From NCBI GenBank assembly GCA_002449915.1, contig DJXY01000148.1, positions 1-16,043 on the forward strand: a DNA stretch of 16,043 nt, given 5' to 3'. A program made the position numbers and the translations under genes. Positions 8,798-14,409 of the stretch are shown here, in pieces. Every line of letters starts with the position of its first letter. The first letter of the stretch is position 1. The DNA is from Oribacterium sp. UBA6992. GTDB lineage: Bacteria; Bacillota; Clostridia; Lachnospirales; Lachnospiraceae. The notes beneath the pieces were generated by a model. That model saw only the letters and a list, made by a program, of their open reading frames with translations, was not told the origin of the DNA and searched no databases.

Positions 8798-8821
8798 CTC
8801 GGCAAAATCTGCATGAAATTA

Positions 8822-8895
8822 CCTATGAAACTGTTTTTGCATCAAATCAAGCCAAAGGCTGCCTATGAACCTACACCTACTTATAAACCTATGAA
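8822..8895. repeat. Three copies of CCTATGAA in the addB-mntP intergenic region
   Basis: CCTATGAA occurs at 8822-8829, 8862-8869 and 8888-8895, spaced 40 and 26 bases. The copies lie upstream of the mntP promoter and of the addB promoter. No known metal-regulator (MntR, Fur) palindrome is recognised here, and chance or a decayed duplication remains possible. Nothing else is visible in the 8798-8934 stretch. Confidence 0.4.
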
Positions 8896-8934
8896 AATGA
8901 CCTCGTAGTCCTCGCCGCAAACTTCGCATTAGAC

Positions 8935-8964
8935 TTGACTAATAAGATCTTAAGCTCATATAAT
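8935..8964 (+). promoter_or_regulatory. Promoter of mntP
   Basis: TTGACT (8935-8940) and TATAAT (8959-8964) are separated by 18 bases. The expected start near 8971 leaves a leader of only about 25 bases, so there is no room for the manganese riboswitch (yybP-ykoY) that often precedes mntP genes. Confidence 0.8.
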
Positions 8965-8994
8965 AGCGGAATTATGTCAGGAGGACCGCAATTC

Positions 8995-9573
8995 ATGCAC
9001 TATCTTTTATTTCTTATAAACAGCGCCTTGCTGGGCGTCGGACTAGCTATGGACGCGTTTTCCGTTTCCATGGCCAACGGTCTCCGGGAGTCCCATATGG
9101 ATCAGCAGAAAACAATAAAAATCGCCGGAACCTTTGCCGGATTTCAGTTTCTGATGCCGATGATCGGATGGACCTGTGTGCATACCATCCTGCTGCTCTT
9201 TGAACAGTTTCAGAAGCTTATCCCCTGGATTGCGCTGCTGCTCCTTGCCTATATCGGAGGTAAAATGCTCTGGGACGGCATGCACTGCGAGCTGCCCGAG
9301 GAGGATCAGGTCACGGGAAACTGCGCTCTGATCATGCAGGGGATTGCCACCTCCATAGATGCACTTTCTGTCGGCTTTACCATCGCAGCATATCATCTGG
9401 ATGCCGCATTACTTGCGTCTCTGATCATTGCTGTTGTCACCTTTATCCTCTGCTATCTAGGAGTAGGTATCGGCAAACGCTTCGGTACCCACCTCGCCGG
9501 TAAAGCTACGATCTTTGGCGGTCTCATCCTCATCGCGATCGGACTTGAAATCTTTATCAGTGGAATACGATAA
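8995..9573 (+). CDS. mntP: MntP-family manganese efflux pump
   Basis: Inner-membrane exporter of the MntP family that pumps out excess Mn2+. The 192 residues form about six membrane segments (roughly 4-26, 41-63, 73-93, 109-130, 136-160, 170-190). They show the family's internal repeat with paired acidic motifs: GLAMDAFSVSMANGL (Asp20) in the first half and GIATSIDALSVG (Asp122) in the second, matching the essential aspartates of characterised MntP. The ATG at 8995 is chosen because AGGAGG (8979-8984) lies 10 bases upstream; the TTG at 8935 is the promoter -35 and the ATG at 8974 has no ribosome binding site. The gene is monocistronic and ends at a strong terminator. Metal specificity is inferred from the family. 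Confidence 0.9.
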   Translation: MHYLLFLINSALLGVGLAMDAFSVSMANGLRESHMDQQKTIKIAGTFAGFQFLMPMIGWTCVHTILLLFEQFQKLIPWIALLLLAYIGGKMLWDGMHCELPEEDQVTGNCALIMQGIATSIDALSVGFTIAAYHLDAALLASLIIAVVTFILCYLGVGIGKRFGTHLAGKATIFGGLILIAIGLEIFISGIR

Positions 9574-9645
9574 ACAAAATACCGTAGGATTTTCCGAGTA
9601 AGCTACCCGGTCATTGAACCAGCGAGAATTTCCTCTTAGCATCCT

Positions 9646-9692
9646 AAAAAAACTACCGCCGCAGGGCTTGAACCTCTGCGGCGGTAGTTTTT
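9646..9692. terminator. Bidirectional terminator shared by mntP and metY
   Basis: A 12-bp GC-rich stem (CTACCGCCGCAG, 9653-9664, with 9676-9687) has an 11-base loop. It is flanked by seven A (9646-9652) and five T (9688-9692), so a U tract follows in either direction. An outer imperfect inverted repeat (9639-9650 with 9703-9717) could extend it. It lies between two convergent genes. The rest of 9574-9756 holds no gene; a minor hairpin (GAGCT/AGCTC, 9740-9758) sits right at the metY stop. Confidence 0.92.
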
Positions 9693-9756
9693 CTTATTTT
9701 CATTTTTAGGAGGATGCAAAAACGATAGAACAATAACAAGAGCTGATCATAAAAGC

Positions 9757-11064
9757 TCAGTCACCGTAAACGGCCTTAAATGCCTGATCGAGGTCCGCAA
9801 TGATGTCCTCGATACTTTCAATACCGATGGAAAGACGGATGGTATTTCTCTTGATGCCCTGATCCTTAAGCTCGGCATCATTGCACTCTGCATGTGTTGT
9901 GGTTGCCGGATGCACAACGAGTGACTTTACATCGGCAACATTGGCAAGCAGAGAGAAAAGCTCCAGATGATCAATGACATCCTTTGCTGTCTGCTCATCG
10001 CCTTTGACATCAAAGGTAAAGATGGATCCGCCGCCATTAGGATAGTATCTCTTATACAGCTCCTGCTGTACCGGATCCGTAGAAGCTGCCGGATGAGAAA
10101 CATACTCTACATGCGGATTATGCTTAAGAAAATCTACAACCTTCAAAGCGTTTTCCGTATGTCTTTCTACCCGGAGAGACAGAGTTTCGAGTCCCTGCAG
10201 CAGAAGCCATGCATTGAGCGGCGCAAGAGTTGCTCCCTCATCTCTCAGGATAATGGCTCTTAAATACGTAGCAATGGTTGCCGGCGCCGTATCCACTGCA
10301 AAATTAAGTCCATGATATGACTCGTTTTTGGTAGCAAGCCACGGCCATTTTTCTGGCTGATTCCAGTTAAACTTACCGCCGTCAACGATCACGCCGCCCA
10401 GAGTCGTACCATGTCCACCGATAAACTTCGTCGCGGAATGCACTACGATATCCGCGCCATGCTCAATCGGACGGAGCAGTACAGGAGTCGCAAAGGTATT
10501 GTCAATAATCAGTGGCAGATCGTGCTTATGCGCAATCTCAACCCATTTGTCAAGATCCAGAACTTCACCGTTAGGGTTTCCCAGTGTCTCCGCATAGAGT
10601 GCCTTGGTATTTGGCTGAATCGCAGCCTCCACCTCCTCGTAATTATACGGATCAACAAAGGTTGTCGTAACGCCAAACTCAGGATAGGTGTGTGCCAGAT
10701 AATTGTAGGTACCGCCATAGATATTTTTAGCCGATACGATATGATCTCCGGCATGAGCAACTGCCTTGAATGCATATGTCACAGCTGCTGCACCCGAGCC
10801 GACACCAACGGCAGCAACACCGCTCTCCAGTGCTGCAACTCTCTGCTCAAATACATCCACGGTAGGATTGGTAAGTCTGCCGTAAATGTTTCCGGCATCC
10901 TTCAGCGCAAATCTTGCAGCCGCATGGTCCGCATTATTAAATACAAATGCACTTGTCTGATAAATCGGTACGGCTCTTGCTCCGGTAGCAGGATCTGCTT
11001 CCTCCTGACCAACATGGATTGCCTTGGTATCAAAGCCGGAATTTGCAAAAGATTTCTTAGCCAT
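9757..11064 (-). CDS. metY: O-acetylhomoserine sulfhydrylase / aminocarboxypropyltransferase (homocysteine synthase)
   Basis: PLP enzyme of the Cys/Met metabolism family that makes homocysteine from O-acetylhomoserine and sulfide in the cytoplasm, the direct-sulfhydrylation route to methionine. The 435 residues match full MetY length (longer than MetB/MetC/MetZ at about 380-400). Visible marks are phosphate-binding YGRLTNPT (61-68), the [10 protein letters not shown] loop (89-98), the PLP-ring Asp188 in IIDNTFATP, and the PLP lysine Lys213 in [12 protein letters not shown] MetY-type insert follows ([15 protein letters not shown] and SYHGLNF), and [10 protein letters not shown] lies near the C-terminus. 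The ATG at 11064 has GGGAGGA (11072-11078) 7 bases upstream. It is transcribed alone from a divergent promoter region shared with the ECF/adenosine deaminase genes. No S-box or T-box leader is recognised. Confidence 0.95.
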   Translation of the reverse strand: MAKKSFANSGFDTKAIHVGQEEADPATGARAVPIYQTSAFVFNNADHAAARFALKDAGNIYGRLTNPTVDVFEQRVAALESGVAAVGVGSGAAAVTYAFKAVAHAGDHIVSAKNIYGGTYNYLAHTYPEFGVTTTFVDPYNYEEVEAAIQPNTKALYAETLGNPNGEVLDLDKWVEIAHKHDLPLIIDNTFATPVLLRPIEHGADIVVHSATKFIGGHGTTLGGVIVDGGKFNWNQPEKWPWLATKNESYHGLNFAVDTAPATIATYLRAIILRDEGATLAPLNAWLLLQGLETLSLRVERHTENALKVVDFLKHNPHVEYVSHPAASTDPVQQELYKRYYPNGGGSIFTFDVKGDEQTAKDVIDHLELFSLLANVADVKSLVVHPATTTHAECNDAELKDQGIKRNTIRLSIGIESIEDIIADLDQAFKAVYGD

Positions 11065-11181
11065 ATGTTGTTCCTCCCATTCATTATTCTGTATATTACT
11101 GTACTTTTGAAAATTAAGGAAATGCTGTCATCTATGATATCGTATGCATCGCATTTCTGTTAGCTTCTTGCTGATGAAGCC

Positions 11182-11210
11182 ATCATACAGCACAGCACTG
11201 TCCCTGTCTA
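11182..11210 (-). promoter_or_regulatory. Promoter of metY
   Basis: On the minus strand, TAGACA (11205-11210) and TATGAT (11182-11187) are 17 bases apart, each 5 of 6 to consensus. Transcription would start near 11175, giving a leader of about 110 bases. The leader contains a possible 7-bp stem (GAAATGC/GCATTTC, 11119-11125 with 11151-11157), but I see no SAM-riboswitch or T-box conserved elements. The -35 lies inside the left arm of the inverted repeat at 11205-11240. Confidence 0.65.
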
Positions 11211-11240
11211 ATATCTAATATTTTGATTTAGATATAGACA
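11205..11240. promoter_or_regulatory. Inverted repeat between divergent promoters, candidate shared operator
   Basis: The left arm 11205-11218 (TGTCTAATATCTAA) and right arm 11228-11240 (TTAGATATAGACA) are complementary over 13 positions with one extra A in the left arm; the spacer is 9 bases. The left arm covers the metY -35 (11205-11210), and the right arm begins at the last base of the plus-strand -35 (11223-11228) and runs into that promoter's spacer. A dimeric regulator bound here could control both directions. The AT-rich arms do not match a regulator I can name. Confidence 0.5.
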
Positions 11241-11251
11241 ATATTTATAAA
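11223..11251 (+). promoter_or_regulatory. Promoter for the small ORF / ECF / adenosine deaminase operon
   Basis: TTGATT (11223-11228) and TATAAA (11246-11251) have a 17-base spacer. Transcription would start near 11258, within the perfect 10-bp palindrome GCGATATCGC (11257-11266) that directly precedes the ATG of the small ORF. A second possible -10, TATAAT at 11411-11416, with no good -35, could supply extra transcription of the S-component gene. Confidence 0.5.
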
Positions 11252-11266
11252 GAGACGCGATATCGC

Positions 11267-11425
11267 ATGAAAAATAATCTTCTAACAAAGCTAAGCCAAA
11301 CGATCAAACAGCTCCAAATACACCAGTTCTTCTCCGGACAGATCAAAGCCAATGATCTGGTCATATTATATTTTCCATATTTGGTAATAGTAATATTATC
11401 AGTCGGTGTCTATAATGCACGGTAA
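11267..11425 (+). CDS. Putative 52-residue single-span membrane protein
   Basis: An open frame from ATG at 11267 to TAA at 11423-11425. The N-terminal half (1-30) is polar and rich in Lys, Gln and Asn (MKNNLLTKLSQTIKQL...). Residues about 31-50 (LVILYFPYLVIVILSVGV) form one strong hydrophobic span ending YNAR, so an N-in or N-out tail anchor is likely. It ends 23 bases before the ECF S-component start and reads the same way, like the first gene of that operon. Against it: no clear Shine-Dalgarno sequence (the predicted leader is only about 9 bases), and its 3' end overlaps a possible -10 element. I do not recognise the protein. It could be a small transporter partner, a leader peptide, or a chance frame. 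Confidence 0.4.
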   Translation: MKNNLLTKLSQTIKQLQIHQFFSGQIKANDLVILYFPYLVIVILSVGVYNAR

Positions 11426-11448
11426 TAAAACACAGCAGGAGGTACATC

Positions 11449-12030
11449 ATGAAAAACTCAAAAACCTATCAGCTTGCACTTGCCGCTCTCTTTGCGGCTT
11501 TATCCTATGTAGTATTTACATTTCTGCAAATCAAGATCCCGGTGGGCGGAGACATGACCTCGATCCATCTGGGAAATGCGGTTGTCGTGCTCGCCGCATT
11601 CATCATAGGCGGACCTCTGGGAGGTATTGCCGGTGCCATCGGTATGAGCATCGGAGATTTTTTTGATCCGGTCTACGCGCCGCTGGTACCCAAGACTTTA
11701 TTCTGTAAGTTCTTTATCGGTGTCATTACCGGTTTGGTTGCGCATCATTTTGGTAAGATCACAAAAACCAATGATACGAAGCATGTCCTGCACTGGGCGA
11801 TCTTTGCCGCCATCGCAGGTCTTGTCTTTAACGTTTTTGCTGACCCGATCATCGGCTACTATTATAAGATCCTTGTGCTTGGCAAACCTGCCGCAGAGCT
11901 TTCTCTTACCATAAATTTTGTTTCCTCATTTATTAATGCGGTTGCATCTGTTATAGTATCCGTAGTGGTTTATATGGCACTGCGCCCGGCGCTTAAAAAA
12001 GCCGGTTATTTTGAACAGCTGAACTGGTAA
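11449..12030 (+). CDS. ECF transporter S component, substrate unknown (nucleoside/base suspected)
   Basis: Membrane substrate-capture subunit of an energy-coupling-factor vitamin-type importer. The 193 residues start with the S-component signature region (LALAALFAALSYVVFTFLQIKIP, which helps dock on EcfT). Then come HLGNAVVVLAAFIIGGPLGGIAGAIGMSIGDFF (40-72) and PKTLFCKFFIGVITGLV (81-97), typical of the COG4720/ECF-ribofla_trS group; about five to six spans are visible. The ATG at 11449 has AGGAGG (11437-11442) 6 bases upstream. No EcfA/EcfA'/EcfT genes are in the window, so it probably uses a shared module encoded elsewhere. No FMN, TPP, preQ1 or other riboswitch is seen upstream. The gene directly after it, 2 bases away, is adenosine deaminase, which points to a nucleoside- or base-related cargo; this is inference. 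Confidence 0.9.
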   Translation: MKNSKTYQLALAALFAALSYVVFTFLQIKIPVGGDMTSIHLGNAVVVLAAFIIGGPLGGIAGAIGMSIGDFFDPVYAPLVPKTLFCKFFIGVITGLVAHHFGKITKTNDTKHVLHWAIFAAIAGLVFNVFADPIIGYYYKILVLGKPAAELSLTINFVSSFINAVASVIVSVVVYMALRPALKKAGYFEQLNW

Positions 12031-12032
12031 AA

Positions 12033-13019
12033 ATGGAAAATCTGATTGATCTGCATATACATCTGGATGGCTCGATTCCTCTCCGCACAGCACGCAGGCT
12101 TGCGAAACTCGAGGGACTTAACAGCATAGACGACACGGAGCTTCGGCGGCGCATGACCGTACCGCCGGATTGTCCGGATTTGAATGCCTATCTCGCTGCA
12201 TTTGCCTTTCCGCTTAAGCTTTTACAGACCCCGGAGGCTGTGGAGATCACGACCTATGATCTGCTCACAGAGCTCCGTTCCGAGGGCGTGATCTATGCCG
12301 AACCGCGCTTCGCGCCTTCTTCGCTCACCACCTCCGGGATATCTCAGGAGGAGGTTGTGGAAGCAGCGATTGCCGGACTACAGCGTTTCATCCGGGATCA
12401 GTCAGAGGACATTAAGGTACATCCAGAGCATCCGACGCTCCGGGCAGGTCTGATCCTTTGCATGATGCGGGGCCGCGGAGAGGAGGCATTCAGAGCCTCC
12501 ATGGATACGATCCATGCAGCTAAAAAATATCTCGGCAGAGGTGTGCTCGCCATGGATCTCGCCGGCGCAGAGGCACTGTTTCCAACCCGGGAGTTTGCAC
12601 CGCTGTTCAGTATAATCCGTGGGCTTGACATTCCATTTACAATCCATGCGGGTGAAGCGGACGGACCAGACAGCATTCGTGATGCCATCCGTTTTGGTGC
12701 ATGCAGAATTGGTCATGGCGTCCGCTGTCTCGAGAATCCGGAACTCGTTGAACTTCTATGCAAGAAGCAGATTCCGCTGGAGCTCTGCCCGACAAGCAAT
12801 ATCCAGACCAGGATTTTCCCGTCGTTTGATGCATTTCCGCTCCGGAAGCTCCTGTCTGCCGGTCTTAAGATTACCATCAATACCGACAACATGACGGTTT
12901 CCGATACGACGCTTAATAATGAGTTTGCAAAACTGAAGGAAGCATGCGCTCTCACTTCCAACGAAATGCATATGCTTCTTACAAATGCCAAAGAGGCTGC
13001 GTTCACCCATCTTACGTAA
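12033..13019 (+). CDS. add: Adenosine deaminase
   Basis: Cytoplasmic zinc hydrolase converting adenosine and deoxyadenosine to inosine and deoxyinosine (purine salvage). The 328 residues carry all core residues: zinc ligands His8 and His10 in DLHIHLDGS, His205 with catalytic Glu208 in IHAGEADG, His228 in RIGHGV, and Asp285 in INTDNMTVSDTTL. The second residue after the metal Asp is Asn (TDN), as in many bacterial homologues. SIPLRTARRLA and YAEPRFAP are also family-typical. The ATG at 12033 is 2 bases after the S-component stop and lacks a strong Shine-Dalgarno sequence, so translation is probably coupled. Adenine deaminase or aminodeoxyfutalosine deaminase are alternatives in the same superfamily, but the motifs and length favour adenosine deaminase. 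The last codons form the left arm of the terminator. Confidence 0.92.
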   Translation: MENLIDLHIHLDGSIPLRTARRLAKLEGLNSIDDTELRRRMTVPPDCPDLNAYLAAFAFPLKLLQTPEAVEITTYDLLTELRSEGVIYAEPRFAPSSLTTSGISQEEVVEAAIAGLQRFIRDQSEDIKVHPEHPTLRAGLILCMMRGRGEEAFRASMDTIHAAKKYLGRGVLAMDLAGAEALFPTREFAPLFSIIRGLDIPFTIHAGEADGPDSIRDAIRFGACRIGHGVRCLENPELVELLCKKQIPLELCPTSNIQTRIFPSFDAFPLRKLLSAGLKITINTDNMTVSDTTLNNEFAKLKEACALTSNEMHMLLTNAKEAAFTHLT

Positions 13020-13040
13020 GGGGAAACGCAGCCTCTTTTT
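12990..13040 (+). terminator. Terminator at the end of the add operon, embedded in coding sequence
   Basis: A 14-bp perfect stem (AAAGAGGCTGCGTT, 12990-13003, with 13025-13038) is followed by a T run (13036-13040, then ATTAT). The left arm lies inside the last codons of add and the stop codon is in the loop. The right side ends 2 bases from the stop codon of the convergent kinase gene. In the minus direction only three T follow, so termination there is likely weaker. Confidence 0.88.
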
Positions 13041-13041
13041 A

Positions 13042-13647
13042 TTATGACCAGGAAATCACAAGATCACTTTTTTCCTTTATGTTATACCGTTCAAAATATG
13101 CATCTTCCTTGGGAATCCACTTGTCGATAAAATCCTGAAGCTTTTCCTCTCCGCTTCGCTCAAAAATATGCTGCCGGCGGGTTTCTTCATCGATATCCAT
13201 AAAGATCCTGAGCTGGTAGGGATTACCAAAATACGGATGCTGGCTGTAGGAGCCCTCAATAATATTAAGGCGCTTCGGCGGAATTGTGATTTCATCCTCC
13301 GGGCGAAATCCCATAATGCTGCAGCGGAACGGACGGTATACCACCGGATCTCCGTAAAAAAGCGGGATCAATACCTCCTCCCGGAATCTCTCATAGTCTA
13401 CATTTCCACCAACCTCCTGCATTCGCTCTTCGGTCCTCTGCTCCGGTCTCAGAAAGAAATCATCCATATGAAACACATTGGCATCCAGTTTCCGGGACAA
13501 AAACTCAGCGAGCCTCGTCTTGCCGCTGCCGCATTTGCCATCAATCGCAACCATGAGGATCTCCTCCTCCGGATCGCGAAGCAATTCCTCAATAGCATCC
13601 ACTGCCGGATAAAAACGTCTTTCCTTAAGATCTGTAACCTCACTCAT
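13042..13647 (-). CDS. P-loop kinase of the uridine-kinase type (paralogue 1)
   Basis: 201-residue cytoplasmic P-loop protein, likely a nucleoside kinase-like phosphotransferase. Walker A is GKCGSGKT (37-44), followed by the acceptor-site motif FHMDDFFLRPEQRT (59-72), which resembles the Asp-x-Phe/Tyr region that binds the nucleoside in uridine kinases. Further conserved blocks are EVGGNVDYERF (78-88), PPKRLNIIEGSYSQHPYFGNPYQLRIFMD (123-151, Walker B-like IIEG) and FIDKWIPKE (173-181). About half its residues match the neighbour at 13720-14334, an obvious tandem duplication. The ATG at 13647 is preceded by two AGGA copies, one only 3 bases away and one about 10 bases away. It is co-directional with its paralogue (72-base gap, no clear promoter) and convergent with add. 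The substrate is not determined; a cofactor or sugar substrate is also possible. Confidence 0.8.
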   Translation of the reverse strand: MSEVTDLKERRFYPAVDAIEELLRDPEEEILMVAIDGKCGSGKTRLAEFLSRKLDANVFHMDDFFLRPEQRTEERMQEVGGNVDYERFREEVLIPLFYGDPVVYRPFRCSIMGFRPEDEITIPPKRLNIIEGSYSQHPYFGNPYQLRIFMDIDEETRRQHIFERSGEEKLQDFIDKWIPKEDAYFERYNIKEKSDLVISWS

Positions 13648-13719
13648 ACTTCCTGCTTCCTGTCAATTACGTTCCTGTAAAAATACTATAAAGCCCGCCA
13701 TATGCCTTACGAATACAAT

Positions 13720-14334
13720 TTACACAAGGGACTCACTCTCAAATGCAATCGTAAGTTCGCATCTCTCCTGCACCTTAAAGGCATCAATGTAGCGGTCTGT
13801 CTTGGGAATCCACTTATCGATATAATCATCCAGCTCCGCTGTACCCTGCCGGTCTATGACATTGGCAATCTGCTGCGGATATTTTACATCCATAAAAATG
13901 TGATATTGAAACGGATCACCGAAATACGGATGCATACTGTAGGTTCCCTCAAAAATATTAAGCCTTTTGGGAGGAATGTCTCTTGCATAGGCATCATCAA
14001 AATCCATGGTTAGATAGTTAAACGGCCGGTAATGTACCTTCTCTCCCGCAAGGACCGGAAGCAGCACTTCTTCTTTAAAGCGCTCATAGTCAACATTTCC
14101 GCCCACCTCATGGAGACGCTCCGGCGTCCGCTGATGCGCCTGCAGATAGTAATCATCCAGATGAAACAAATTGCAGTCAAAGCGCGACGCAAGATATTTG
14201 GCTATGGTTGTCTTGCCTGCGCCAGTCCTACCATCAATGGCAAGCAGCAGGATCTGCCGGTCACTTTTTAAAAGCCTGCGGATCGCCTCCACTGCCGGTT
14301 GAAATCTCTTGTTATTTTGTGTTTTATCTTCCAT
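13720..14334 (-). CDS. P-loop kinase of the uridine-kinase type (paralogue 2)
   Basis: 204-residue paralogue of the gene directly downstream. Walker A is GRTGAGKT (35-42), closer to the usual GxxGxGKT/S than that of its partner. It is followed by FHLDDYYLQAHQRT (57-70), EVGGNVDYERF (76-86), PPKRLNIFEGTYSMHPYFG (121-139), IFMDV (146-150) and YIDKWIPKTD (171-180). Conserved catalytic-looking residues are all kept in both copies, so both are probably active. Divergence is concentrated in the P-loop, in the segment between YRPF and PPKR, and at the C-terminus, which may reflect different acceptors. The ATG at 14334 has GGAG (14344-14347) 9 bases upstream. It is probably the first gene of a two-gene operon divergent from tex; the 75-base gap at 14335-14409 shows no convincing promoter for either gene. 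Confidence 0.8.
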   Translation of the reverse strand: MEDKTQNNKRFQPAVEAIRRLLKSDRQILLLAIDGRTGAGKTTIAKYLASRFDCNLFHLDDYYLQAHQRTPERLHEVGGNVDYERFKEEVLLPVLAGEKVHYRPFNYLTMDFDDAYARDIPPKRLNIFEGTYSMHPYFGDPFQYHIFMDVKYPQQIANVIDRQGTAELDDYIDKWIPKTDRYIDAFKVQERCELTIAFESESLV

Positions 14335-14409
14335 AATGGAATTCTCCGCAGTATTCTAAAGAGTACATAATTACTAAATTTTATGCGTAAACAAAAAGGA
14401 AGTCAAGTA

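Noticed and set aside
8935..8994. An upstream TTG start extending MntP by 20 residues
   Set aside because: The TTG is the -35 hexamer of the mntP promoter and the extension contains the -10; the ATG at 8995 has AGGAGG and matches the family N-terminus.
9708..9720. AGGAGG followed by ATG suggesting a small gene start after the mntP/metY terminator
   Set aside because: The ATG directly abuts and overlaps the AGGAGG with no spacer, and the sequence is better explained as the outer arm of the terminator's inverted repeat.
11065..11180. A SAM riboswitch or T-box in the metY leader
   Set aside because: The leader is about 110 bases with one weak 7-bp stem and no terminator; the conserved S-box core and the T-box AGGGTGGNACCGCG-like sequence are absent.
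12882..12893. Asn in place of the second Asp of the adenosine deaminase TDD motif as a sign of a broken enzyme
   Set aside because: TDN occurs in many bacterial members, and all zinc ligands and the catalytic Glu are present.
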